A stretch of DNA of 64,000 nt. Source: Aldehydirespirator sp965204415 (GTDB lineage: Bacteria; Actinomycetota; Acidimicrobiia; Acidimicrobiales; Aldehydirespiratoraceae). Below the pieces are notes generated by a model, which saw only the letters and a program-made list of their open reading frames with translations, was not told the origin of the DNA and did no database searches. Below, piece by piece: positions 1 to 7,010 of this stretch; positions within the stretch are counted from its first letter, which is position 1, and each line of letters opens with the position of its first letter. The stretch is taken from NCBI GenBank assembly GCA_965204415.1, contig CBDBEL010000002.1, positions 372,001 to 436,000 of the forward strand, given 5' to 3'. Both the position numbers and the translations under genes were made by a program.

Positions 1-560
1 CCTTGTGGGGTGCAGGCCGTCGATGATGGCGGTGACCCATCGCCGTTGGCGCGGTCCGAGGGGTTCGTCGGGGAAGGTGGCTTCTACGACGGCCTCGACT
101 TGGGCCAGGCTGGTGTAGTTGCACTGCTGCAGTAGAGCTTCTACGTCTTGGCGATCGTCGGGGCGGGCGGCTGTGGCTTTCATAGCCAGCATGTGCTCCG
201 CGGTTGCGGCAACGACGGTGAGCGCAGGATGATCGAAGATGGTGCTGCCGTGGCGCTGATCGCGACTTCCTCTGATCGCTCACAGCGACGGGGCATGTAG
301 ACGGTGGCGCCTTCGTTGAACCAGCTGCGTGGCCACCCTCGCTGCTCAGCGACGATGCGGGCAGCGTCGGTCACCGCGGAGTAGCCGTGTTCGATGGCGA
401 CGTCTATGTCCTGGGTGGCTCTGTTGACGGAGTGGGCGAGCATCATCGCAGCGCCGCCCACCACATAGACGCGGCCGCGTTGGCCTCGGCTGTGCAAGAT
501 GGCAGCGACTTCGCCTAGAGCGTCGAGAAGGTCGTGGCGGCTCAGCTCGGGTGTCGGCAC
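1..560 (-). pseudogene. Frameshifted nucleotidyltransferase (DUF6036/AbiEii-like), runs off window
   Basis: A likely GTG start at 560 follows the upstream stop by 7 bases. The N-terminal half reads as a nucleotidyltransferase fold, with VYVVGGAAMMLAHSVNRATQ followed by DIDVAIEHG: the Gly-Gly loop and paired Asp residues of the MNT/DUF6036 superfamily. After YMPRR the frame turns to nonsense. The frame offset by one picks up the expected C-terminal half (STIFDHPALTVVAATAEHML, then AMKATAARPDDRQDVEALL) and stays open to base 1. The shift lies at about 258-282 and fits a one-base deletion. It could be a true pseudogene or a sequencing error. Such proteins are usually paired with the small protein encoded just upstream (568-1002), in toxin-antitoxin-like loci. 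Confidence 0.65.
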
Positions 561-567
561 CGCCGGC

Positions 568-1002
568 TCACACGACCAGCAGATCGCTGTCGGCAATCCA
601 GACGCCGTGGGCCTCAAAGATCGGCGGGGTGGTGACGATGACGCGGCCGCGCTCGAAATCGAAGTAGTCAGCAGACCACCACATCTGCTGCAGGTACCGC
701 TGTGGCTGGCGGGTCCATCCCGGCGCTTCGAGACCGTCGCAGGCGCAGAAGTGCTCGATGTAGGCGGCCAAGAACGCGTCCCAGCGGGGATCGAAGCGTT
801 CGGGCTCCTCAGCGGCGAGCACGGCCCTCTCTGCGTTGTTGGCGTCGCGCCACACCGTGCCGAAACCGTGCAGCACGATCCGTCGCCGGAACGCGTCGTC
901 GCAGTTGCGCAACGCCGGCACGTAACAGGCCAGCCGGTTCTCTGTTATGCAGGGGTCATCGACGCAGGCGCTGCCGGTGGTAGGGCTAGGGGTTGCGGTC
1001 AT
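568..1002 (-). CDS. Conserved partner protein of the DUF6036-type nucleotidyltransferase
   Basis: This 144-residue protein starts at ATG 1002. The C-terminal part holds a pattern I associate with genes immediately 5' of DUF6036 nucleotidyltransferases: AEEPERFDPRWDAFLAAYIE, then GLEAPGWTRQPQRYL and a final PPIFEAHGVWIADSDL. It lies 7 bases upstream of the nucleotidyltransferase start, so the two are probably cotranscribed. I infer a toxin-antitoxin-like role, perhaps as antitoxin. No catalytic motif is visible and the function is not established. The N-terminal 30 residues look unstructured, so a later start is possible. Confidence 0.55.
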   Translation of the reverse strand: MTATPSPTTGSACVDDPCITENRLACYVPALRNCDDAFRRRIVLHGFGTVWRDANNAERAVLAAEEPERFDPRWDAFLAAYIEHFCACDGLEAPGWTRQPQRYLQQMWWSADYFDFERGRVIVTTPPIFEAHGVWIADSDLLVV

Positions 1003-1231
1003 TGGTGACCACCGTACAACGGTTACGTGCGCCCTCCCAGGAGGACCCGCCGGTGTGTGTGGGCCGGCCTGGGTGAACATGGCCATCGTCGGCGTCGCCG
1101 TAGGTGGAGAGCGGCTCGCACCATATGGTGTGCCAGCACACGTTGGCGCAACGGCGGGTACAGCGGCCTTCGTCTGGGCAGTCCTGATCGGGTTCCGAGC
1201 TGTCGGCCTCGGCCTGGTCCACAGCCGACAT
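986..1231 (-). CDS. Small Cys-rich hypothetical protein
   Basis: This 81-residue reading frame starts at ATG 1231 and overlaps the next gene by 17 bases. It contains a cysteine cluster (CPDEGRCTRRCANVCWHTIWC) resembling short actinobacterial proteins of unknown function with a CxxxxxCxxxCxxxCW signature, so it could bind a metal. It lies between the macrodomain gene and the nucleotidyltransferase partner on the same strand. If it is not a gene, the interval 1003-1322 is non-coding. Confidence 0.35.
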   Translation of the reverse strand: MSAVDQAEADSSEPDQDCPDEGRCTRRCANVCWHTIWCEPLSTYGDADDGHVHPGRPTHTGGSSWEGARNRCTVVTNDRNP

Positions 1232-1322
1232 CTCGGTGGCTGGATCCGTGGCGGGAGCGAGGACTCGTGTGTCCCTGACAGTCTCTCGATCTCTCCTGCG
1301 GCCAGAGGCTGTGGGACCGGGT

Positions 1323-1862
1323 CTAGCGGCCCCAACAGTCTGCCGCCGTGCTCGTCGTCAGCCTCGGGCGCGGGGTCGATACCACCGTGTCGGCAGCGTC
1401 AGGAGCGCCCTCCGGCGCGTACAGGTGAACGACGACATCGAGGTCGCCTAGGCGCTCTTCGATAAGAGACCGAACGTCGTCCCAGTCCAGCCCGCCGTGG
1501 CCGCAGCCCAGTGGCGGTAGCGCGATGGAGGAGATCTCCAGTTCCTCGATCACATGGCGCAGATCGTCGAGGCCGTCGGCAACGTCGCGGATGCGGGACC
1601 TGGCGCGCCAATGACCCTTAGTCGGGAAGTTGATGATCCAGTGAGGCGTTGTGAGCCGGCCGTTGTCGAAGACGAACATCTTGCCGAGTTCGACGGCCTG
1701 CATCTTGCATGCCGCCTCGTAGGCCTTGAAGTTCGCTGGGAAGGCGTTCTTGAACTGGAGGGCGATTCCCTTTCCCATCACGCCGACCGTGTTGACGGAG
1801 TTCGCAAGCGCCTCCACATCCGCCTTCAGCAGGTTTCCGTGTGCGTCGATGAACTCAGCCAT
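1323..1862 (-). CDS. Macrodomain protein, DarG-like ADP-ribosyl glycohydrolase
   Basis: The 179-residue protein is almost entirely one macrodomain. Diagnostic segments are the N-terminal GNLLKADVEALANSVNTVGV, then MGKGIALQFKNAFP, INFPTKGHWR and LPPLGCGHGGLDWDDVR. This is the DarG subtype, whose known role is to remove ADP-ribose that the toxin DarT places on thymidines in DNA. Full-length DarG often carries an extra C-terminal domain; here only a short Pro/Thr-rich tail follows. The ATG at 1862 sits in a TGATG overlap with a short upstream frame ending TEWYF, which looks like the end of darT. No intact darT is present, so this is probably an orphan antitoxin. Confidence 0.8.
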   Translation of the reverse strand: MAEFIDAHGNLLKADVEALANSVNTVGVMGKGIALQFKNAFPANFKAYEAACKMQAVELGKMFVFDNGRLTTPHWIINFPTKGHWRARSRIRDVADGLDDLRHVIEELEISSIALPPLGCGHGGLDWDDVRSLIEERLGDLDVVVHLYAPEGAPDAADTVVSTPRPRLTTSTAADCWGR

Positions 1863-2014
1863 CAGAAGTACCACTCGGTTCGGGGCCTGACAGGGCTCTC
1901 CCTGCCGACGCTATATCCAATGCGTGCTCGGCCTCTCTGCATACCTCGAGGTGCTGGCAGTCGCTCCAACGACACCGTCCAAGGCACAGGGGCCCAACAG
2001 TGGTCGCTGTGCGG
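1862..2014 (-). pseudogene. Possible darT 3' relic
   Basis: This short open stretch has no start codon of its own. It ends RPRTEWYF-stop and overlaps the macrodomain ATG as TGATG. DarT toxins (DUF4433) commonly end in an Arg-Pro-x-Trp-Tyr-Phe/Tyr motif and lie directly upstream of darG in coupled arrangement. Upstream residues such as VPWTVSLERL and, in a neighbouring frame, CREAEHALDIA are weakly reminiscent of DarT but need frameshifts. The identification rests on the C-terminal motif plus position. The rest of darT seems replaced by the nucleotidyltransferase gene that stops at 2015. Confidence 0.35.
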
Positions 2015-2680
2015 CTACGACAACAGGTTCCGGCGGGTGAGGGCCTCACCGAGGCGCTCAGCCAGCGCGTCCTCGCCGATTCGGCGCAGTTGGGCTGGGA
2101 GTTCCGGGCGGGACTGCGGGAAGACGCCCGAGCGGGTCAGCGCCGCCCGGGCGCGGTGAGTCAGCGCCGCGAGCTGCAATTCGGCTGCCGCGTCGTCGTC
2201 GCCCGCGGCCGCGAGTCCGTCCCGCTGGTGCTCGGCGCGCTGCGCCTGTTCGATGGCCTCTGCGGCTGACGGCAACAGCAGCCGGTCGTTCCATTCGGCC
2301 CGCAATTTGCTCCACCACCGGTCCCGCTCGAACAGGGCCCGCCCGAAGCGCACCGCCCACGACAGGTAGCTGTGACCGGCAGCCAGCCGGGCAGAGACGT
2401 CGGCCTGGTCATAGCAGCGCAGATCGACCGAGATCGGCGGCTTCGGCAACGATGGCTTCACCGCGCTGTAGACCAGCACGAGATCTAGGTCGTCGCTGCG
2501 ATCCACGTCCCGCACCGCCGATCCGGTGGCCACCACGGCGTTGACCGTGCCGGTCTGGCGCGCAGCCTGCACTAGGTCGCTGGCCCAGTCACGCGCTTCG
2601 TTGTCGGGCCACGAGCACACGGCGGCCTCCCACCGGGCCGGCGCCACATGAGGGTGCTCCGTGATGGCCTGGCCGTTCAC
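2015..2680 (-). CDS. MNT-type nucleotidyltransferase, toxin of an AbiE-like operon
   Basis: This 221-residue protein starts at GTG 2680 in a GTGA overlap with the upstream 40-codon gene. It has a minimal nucleotidyltransferase core at residues 45-75: TGSAVRDVDRSDDLDLVLVY, that is GS followed by the D-x-D metal-binding pair. The C-terminal 100 residues are Ala/Glu/Arg-rich and probably helical. With the AbiEi-like gene upstream it forms a three-gene translationally coupled unit typical of type IV (AbiE-like) toxin-antitoxin or abortive-infection loci, where the nucleotidyltransferase is the toxin. Target specificity cannot be told from sequence. Confidence 0.65.
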   Translation of the reverse strand: MNGQAITEHPHVAPARWEAAVCSWPDNEARDWASDLVQAARQTGTVNAVVATGSAVRDVDRSDDLDLVLVYSAVKPSLPKPPISVDLRCYDQADVSARLAAGHSYLSWAVRFGRALFERDRWWSKLRAEWNDRLLLPSAAEAIEQAQRAEHQRDGLAAAGDDDAAAELQLAALTHRARAALTRSGVFPQSRPELPAQLRRIGEDALAERLGEALTRRNLLS

Positions 2681-2799
2681 GGCCCTAGCACCGCTTCGAC
2701 GGCCTCAAAATAGGCCCGGATCTCAGCGGCGAGCGCGGCGACCAACGCCTGAACTCTGCTGTCCCGGTCGTTCGCGTGGACGACGGGCTCACCAGGCAC
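2677..2799 (-). CDS. 40-residue coupled protein in AbiE-like operon
   Basis: A GTG start at 2799 lies inside the end of the AbiEi-like gene (11-base overlap). The TGA at 2677 overlaps the GTG of the nucleotidyltransferase. The product is 40 residues, with an amphipathic helical C-terminus (VQALVAALAAEIRAYFEAVE). Double overlap on both sides argues that it is translated and sits in an operon with its neighbours. It is not recognised. It could be a small helical antitoxin subunit or merely a coupling ORF. Confidence 0.5.
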   Translation of the reverse strand: MPGEPVVHANDRDSRVQALVAALAAEIRAYFEAVEAVLGP

Positions 2800-3832
2800 G
2801 GACGATCCCTTCGGGCTGCCACTGCTCGAGGGCTTCGAGGCCGCGGGCCCGGTCCTGGGCGATGTCGAGGGCGACGACGATGTGGTTCGCGACTGGCCAC
2901 CGCTCCCCGGTCGTGTGGGAGTGGTCTGCTCGGCGGAGACACGCGAGCCGGACAGGTGCCACCGCCACGGTGCAGGCTGGGGACGAGGCACTGGTGGCTT
3001 CGCCCAGGTGTGAGCGCGCAGCACGGAGGGCGGATTCGGACGGAACGTAGAAGTCAGGCGGGTAGTCGCCGCCTGCGACGATCGGTATGCCCCACGACGC
3101 GGCGGCACGGGTGTCGGTGAGCGCCCAGCCCGTCGAGTTCTCGGGCTCGTCGAGCCCGAGTCCCAGTCGCCTTGCCTCGCGAGCGCCGGTGTCAGGGAGC
3201 GCCGCCAGCAGAACGGCGCGTCGACGCCACACCATCAGAAGCGCGTGGAACAAGTCCGGCACCATCGCCTCACCAGCGGACGTGAGAAGGCCATCGTCTC
3301 GCAGTCCAGCCATGGCACTGGAGACGGCGCTGGGGGCTCGGTCGATGTAACGGGCGATCTCACGGACGCCATGAGGCCGGTCCGGCGTCAGCAAGCAAGC
3401 GATCGCCACTTCCTGGGCCACTTGGCTGTCGAGTGACCCGCCGGGACCACTTGCCATCGGGAGTGCGGACTTCACGGAGGTGTGGACGATCAGCGGCGGG
3501 GCCACGAGGCGCAGCTCTCCGCGCCGGTCGAAGTAGTTGATTCCCGCCTCCTGCAGCGAGAGTTTGGCGGCGGCGGCTATGCGATCGGCAACGATCAACG
3601 GCGTTCCCCGCCTTGAGCGTGTCGCCAGCCGCCTCCCGTGCTCGGCAGTGACTACGGACTTGACCTCGACCTCGAAACGCTGGCCAGCAACCTCAACCAC
3701 AGCGTCAGCAGATGCGTCATCGTCCCAGGACTCTCTCGACAACACACTGGCAGCGACACCCAGGGGCGCAAGCGTCTCGATCAGAGCAGCGAGGGAGCCG
3801 TCCGCCATTGCAGCAGCCGTTCGTCTTGGCAC
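2789..3832 (-). CDS. AbiEi-like antitoxin/regulator with PD-(D/E)xK-like N-terminus
   Basis: The 347-residue protein starts at GTG 3832; an in-frame ATG eight codons later is an alternative. Residues about 40-60 carry an acidic/ExK pattern (ADAVVEVAGQRFEVEVKSVV) like restriction-endonuclease folds in this family. Residues about 145-195 form a winged helix-turn-helix (GVREIARYIDRAPSAVSSAM, then GLRDDGLLTSAG). Later parts resemble the AbiEi C-terminal region. Family knowledge: AbiEi-type proteins neutralise a nucleotidyltransferase toxin and repress their own promoter. A perfect 15-base inverted repeat sits 14-53 bases upstream of the start, as expected for autoregulation. The gene heads an operon with the 40-residue ORF and the nucleotidyltransferase. 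Confidence 0.65.
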   Translation of the reverse strand: MPRRTAAAMADGSLAALIETLAPLGVAASVLSRESWDDDASADAVVEVAGQRFEVEVKSVVTAEHGRRLATRSRRGTPLIVADRIAAAAKLSLQEAGINYFDRRGELRLVAPPLIVHTSVKSALPMASGPGGSLDSQVAQEVAIACLLTPDRPHGVREIARYIDRAPSAVSSAMAGLRDDGLLTSAGEAMVPDLFHALLMVWRRRAVLLAALPDTGAREARRLGLGLDEPENSTGWALTDTRAAASWGIPIVAGGDYPPDFYVPSESALRAARSHLGEATSASSPACTVAVAPVRLACLRRADHSHTTGERWPVANHIVVALDIAQDRARGLEALEQWQPEGIVRAW

Positions 3833-3845
3833 GACGAAAGTCTAG

Positions 3846-3885
3846 GGGCGTTCTGTGTTCATGTGCACAAGAACACAGAACGCCC
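3846..3885. promoter_or_regulatory. Perfect 15-bp inverted repeat, probable AbiEi-like operator
   Basis: The arms GGGCGTTCTGTGTTC (3846-3860) and its exact complement (3871-3885) flank a 10-base spacer that itself contains the palindrome TGTGCACA. It lies directly upstream of the AbiEi-like gene, where the promoter should be. It has no T-run, so an operator is more likely than a terminator. Confidence 0.65.
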
Positions 3886-3986
3886 TGCGCCGCGGCTCCT
3901 CGCGCTACAAGCAGACTCAGCGGTCGCGGGCAGTCAGCCCTTGCGCTGGTTGCAGGAGGCTGGCAGGTGGTCACCGCCCGAGAGGA

Positions 3987-4481
3987 CTATTCGCTCGTAG
4001 GCGTGGGCTGCCGCACCGGCTCGGGCTCAGCGAGTTGTTCGGTGCGTGCCACCGCGCCCAACTCCTGGAAGCGACGGGCCTGCGGTATCACTCTGAGCCG
4101 GAGGGAGTTCACGCCGGTGGTGTAGGACTCCACCGCCTTGTTGAGGCCGTCTCCCATCTCTTGGAGGCGTTCGGAGAAGGTGCGCAGACGGTCGAACAGG
4201 ATCTTGCCTAGGTCAGCGATCTGCTGCGCGTTCTCTGCCATCTCTTGTTGTTGCCAGGCCAGCGCCGCTGTCCGCAAGAACGCCATGAGCGTTCCGGAGG
4301 TCGCAATGAGCACCTTGTGCTTGCGCCACGCTTGCTCCCACAGAGTCGGCTGCACGACCAACGACAAGTACTCATACACCTCCTCCAGGTTGGCGGTGCT
4401 CTCCACCTCCCCGGCGATGACCTTGTCCCTGACCCGGCCCCCGGCCAGGCAGGCGTCGGTCGCCACCTTGGCCACCTCCAC
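3987..4481 (-). CDS. RmuC C-terminal fragment (truncated or chimeric)
   Basis: Residues from about 45 match the end of DNA recombination protein RmuC: LWEQAWRKHKVLIATSGTLM, LRTAALAWQQQEMAENAQQI, then GDGLNKAVESYTTGVNSL and ARRFQELGA. Normal RmuC is 350-500 residues, with a coiled coil and a nuclease-like core, both absent here. The frame stays open upstream to a TAG near 4547. The extra sequence (RHQRPRRYAAWAVEVAKVA) does not look like RmuC, so the fragment seems fused to foreign sequence. A GTG at 4481 is the only convenient start. Probably non-functional as a recombination factor. Confidence 0.6.
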   Translation of the reverse strand: MEVAKVATDACLAGGRVRDKVIAGEVESTANLEEVYEYLSLVVQPTLWEQAWRKHKVLIATSGTLMAFLRTAALAWQQQEMAENAQQIADLGKILFDRLRTFSERLQEMGDGLNKAVESYTTGVNSLRLRVIPQARRFQELGAVARTEQLAEPEPVRQPTPTSE

Positions 4482-4571
4482 CGCCCAGGCTGCGTACCTG
4501 CGGGGCCTTTGGTGCCGGCTGAGCCCTGGCCAATGGTGGTTGAGGACCTAGAAGTCGGGTCTGGTTCCCTT

Positions 4572-5123
4572 CTATCGCCCGACGCTGGCGGGGCCGCCGC
4601 GACGTCGGGGAACGGACCGCGCCAGAGGCGCCGCGATGAAGGCGGCGAGATGAGCCTGGTCGAGGTCTGGGAGGTTGTCGGGGCGTCGGCGCGGGTCGGG
4701 GTCGCTGCGAAGGTCTGGATGGCGAAGGTCGCGCACCGCCCAAACCCGGTCGGGGCACAACAGTTCGGCGTCGCCGGTCCACAACTCGGTGCCGTGGCGG
4801 ATGGCGGTCGCGGCTGCGAAGGTATCTCCGAGCGACATGCGGTAGGCGTGCTTGATCCACGAGGCCGCCTGAGCGGTGCGGGTGTCGATGCCTTCAACCC
4901 GCAGGGCTCGCCGGAGATACCGCGATCGCGACAGCGCCGGTTCCGGGCCGTACGTGTTGGCCAGGATGTAGCAGACCTCGGCAAAGTTGACTGCGCTGAT
5001 GATGGGGCGGAGGCCGGCGCGGCGGCGCAGAAGGTCCCGGACCTCGGGTGCCGCGGGCTCACGGTCGTAGTGCCTGATGATCGGCCAGGTGTCCAGCACC
5101 ACGGCCGGGGCGCGCTCGGGCAC
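4572..5123 (-). CDS. VapC-type PIN-domain ribonuclease toxin
   Basis: The 183-residue protein starts at GTG 5123. It shows the PIN acidic residues in order: VVLDTWPIIRHYD near the N-terminus, SAVNFAEVCYILA about residue 45-57, LGDTFAAATAIRHG about residue 97 and TGDAELL about 115. Family knowledge: VapC toxins are Mg-dependent endoribonucleases inhibited by a cognate VapB. The antitoxin gene ends 5 bases upstream. The Arg/Pro-rich C-terminal 50 residues are longer than usual for VapC. A related PIN toxin lies at 63138-63521. Confidence 0.8.
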   Translation of the reverse strand: MPERAPAVVLDTWPIIRHYDREPAAPEVRDLLRRRAGLRPIISAVNFAEVCYILANTYGPEPALSRSRYLRRALRVEGIDTRTAQAASWIKHAYRMSLGDTFAAATAIRHGTELWTGDAELLCPDRVWAVRDLRHPDLRSDPDPRRRPDNLPDLDQAHLAAFIAAPLARSVPRRRGGPASVGR

Positions 5124-5128
5124 GCCCC

Positions 5129-5401
5129 CTACAACTCGACGCGGGCAGGCTCGCGGCGGGCTGGCCGGCGGCTGGGAGCAGGCTCGTCAAGATAATCGGC
5201 CTCGATCTCAGCTTGGCGGGCACGATCCAACTCGTCCGCGACGCCGGGGAACCGGCCACAGTCGGCGAGGAACTGTTCCACTGCCTCGGCGCGTTCGGCT
5301 TCGGTCGGCTCGCTGTCATAGTCGACGTAGTAGGCCGCGTACTCGGCGAGCGGCCCGCCCACGGCGACGTCGTGGTCTTCGTGGGGTGAGAGGTCGGACA
5401 T
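5129..5401 (-). CDS. VapB-like antitoxin
   Basis: This 90-residue acidic protein starts at ATG 5401. Its segments include PLAEYAAYYVDYDSEPTEAE and EIEADYLDEP. It has no recognisable DNA-binding motif, but size, charge and position directly before a PIN toxin identify it as the probable antitoxin. An upstream in-frame start at 5479 would add 26 residues that do not look conserved. Confidence 0.6.
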   Translation of the reverse strand: MSDLSPHEDHDVAVGGPLAEYAAYYVDYDSEPTEAERAEAVEQFLADCGRFPGVADELDRARQAEIEADYLDEPAPSRRPARREPARVEL

Positions 5402-5511
5402 GTCCGACAGTGTAGGCGCTTCGGGTCTCGCCGAGCGCCGCCAACTGACCCGACCGGGACCAAACCGGACGAACTCCACCGCACAGACCCCACCCGCCGC
5501 CTAACACACAG

Positions 5512-5577
5512 CTACCGGAGCCAGTGTCGCCCAGCTACCGGAACCGCGTCCCAAAGTGTCACACACCTACCGGAGCC
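5512..5577. repeat. Three direct repeats of CTACCGGARCC between VapB and tRNA-Thr
   Basis: Copies occur at 5512-5522, 5535-5545 and 5567-5577, with spacings of 23 and 32 bases and partly shared flanks (GTGTCRC-like). Multiple short repeats of this kind are seen at the ends of some transposons, for example IS21-type ends, so this may be a transposon-end scar. No transposase gene is nearby. The rest of 5402-5710 holds no gene; 5635-5705 is clearly AT-richer than the surroundings. Confidence 0.4.
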
Positions 5578-5710
5578 AACGCGTCAAGCATCACCCGGGA
5601 CAACACAACAGCACACAGGGCTCCGACTACAGTGTGTGTATTGCAAATGGTAACTAGCTTTGATCTCTAGAACATAATCCCAGTTCAAAGACCATTTTTG
5701 GGGTGCTTTG

Positions 5711-5788
<78 letters not shown>

Positions 5789-5875
5789 ATGGGCTGGCCG
5801 CTGATCGTGGCCGGGTCCATGGTACTGCCGGGCCGGTGAGGTGGGCGCGGGACGTGGCGGGTCCTGGGTCGGGGG

Positions 5876-6235
5876 TCAGCAGGGTCCGACCGCGTTGCGG
5901 GCTCGGTCTTTGATGTGGGTGCCCAGGCCGCGGTCGTAGGCCACGACGTGCTCGCCGGTGGTGGGGGTGAGGCCCTTCCAGATCACCGGATCCCACGACA
6001 CCCGCGCCGTTACCACCACTCCGGCGTTGCCGGCCGCGCAGGCCTCGACGTCCGCGGTCTGGGGCGGGTCGCATCCTTTGTGGGTGAGGCAACTCGCCAC
6101 GAAGGCGTCGGCGGCGTGCTCGGCGCGCAGCTTCGCGAGGTCTACGGCTGCGCTGTGGGCTGCGTGGTCGCGGAGCGACACGCTCATGGCGGTGACCATT
6201 GTGGCGAGCATCAGAACCAGCAGGGGAACGGTCAT
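5876..6235 (-). CDS. TadE/TadG-like pilus-assembly protein (third pseudopilin-like)
   Basis: The 119-residue protein has an N-terminal membrane segment (MTVPLLVLMLATMVTAMSV), then an Ala-rich helix with a secreted Cys-containing domain (Cys at about 49, 55, 66 and 119). This is the architecture of TadE-like proteins of Tad pili. It is the last gene of the pilus operon, 9 bases after the preceding TadE-like gene. Assignment rests on topology and operon context; sequence conservation is low. Confidence 0.55.
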   Translation of the reverse strand: MTVPLLVLMLATMVTAMSVSLRDHAAHSAAVDLAKLRAEHAADAFVASCLTHKGCDPPQTADVEACAAGNAGVVVTARVSWDPVIWKGLTPTTGEHVVAYDRGLGTHIKDRARNAVGPC

Positions 6236-6244
6236 TTCGGCCTC

Positions 6245-6619
6245 CTAGGGAGATGGGCAGGGGGCTTGAACGTGTCCGGTCGTCGCTGGTCGGGTCTGGG
6301 CGTAGCCGGTGACGCATACCCGGTTGTGGGCCAGGGGACCGGGCACGTGGCATACGACGGTCACCGCGGCTGACTCTCCGGGATCATGGTGGGCGAGCAC
6401 CGCGTCGGTGCGGGCGCAGGCGGCCAGGGTCGCGCCCAGTGCGGTCCTCGCGGCCGTGTCGGCTGCCTCGGGACCGGAGTCGACGGCGGCCCGGGCTGCG
6501 AGTTCCACCGCCACCGCCGCCCGGGCCTGGCTGTTGGACTGCTCGCCGGCGAACGCCACGGCCCAGAGGGCCAGCGCGATGACCGGTGCCGTCATCACCA
6601 GCGCCACTGCATCATCCAC
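6245..6619 (-). CDS. TadE-like minor pilin/assembly protein
   Basis: This 124-residue protein has one hydrophobic N-terminal helix (VALVMTAPVIALALWAVAFA), then an Ala-rich amphipathic stretch and a small Cys-containing domain, as in TadE proteins anchored in the cytoplasmic membrane. It follows a 75-bp repeat block that separates it from the other TadE-like gene. Function is inferred from the Tad operon context. Confidence 0.55.
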   Translation of the reverse strand: MDDAVALVMTAPVIALALWAVAFAGEQSNSQARAAVAVELAARAAVDSGPEAADTAARTALGATLAACARTDAVLAHHDPGESAAVTVVCHVPGPLAHNRVCVTGYAQTRPATTGHVQAPCPSP

Positions 6620-6663
6620 GGTGCGGCCTCGTCTGTGGCCGGGTTGCGGCCGGCACCAGTCCA

Positions 6664-7010
6664 GGCCGCGATGGTTTGACTGTGAGCACTACCACGCTGG
6701 CTTGAGCGCTCCGCCGGTTTGCGCCCGGCTCGACCCATGAGCTTGGTGTGGTCCTGTCGAGCGTTAGCACGTCGCGGTGACTTCCCAGCTGCTTGCGCGC
6801 GGGTCGACCGGTGAGCCTGGTGTGGTCCTGTCGAGCGCTAGCACGCTGGCTTGAGCGCCCCGCCGGTTTGCGCCCGGCTCGACCCATGAGCTTGGTGTGG
6901 TCCTGTCGAGCGTTAGCACGTTGCGGTGACTTCGCAGCTGCTTGCGCCCCCGGCCGACCGGGGAGCTTGGTGTGGTCCTGTCGGGCGTTAGCACGTCGCG
7001 GTGAGCTCCC
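6664..7010. repeat. Four and a half copies of a ~75-bp tandem repeat
   Basis: The core GAGCTTGGTGTGGTCCTGTC starts at 6739, 6813, 6888 and 6963, each followed by GAGCGTTAGCACG or a one- or two-base variant. Spacing is 74-75 bases. A degenerate copy starts near 6664. The block fills the 368-base gap between two TadE-like genes and covers the last 20-odd bases of the upstream one. No convincing gene lies inside it. Confidence 0.75.

Noticed and set aside
6664..7010. Tandem repeats considered as a CRISPR array
   Set aside because: Units are contiguous with no unique spacers and no cas genes are nearby.
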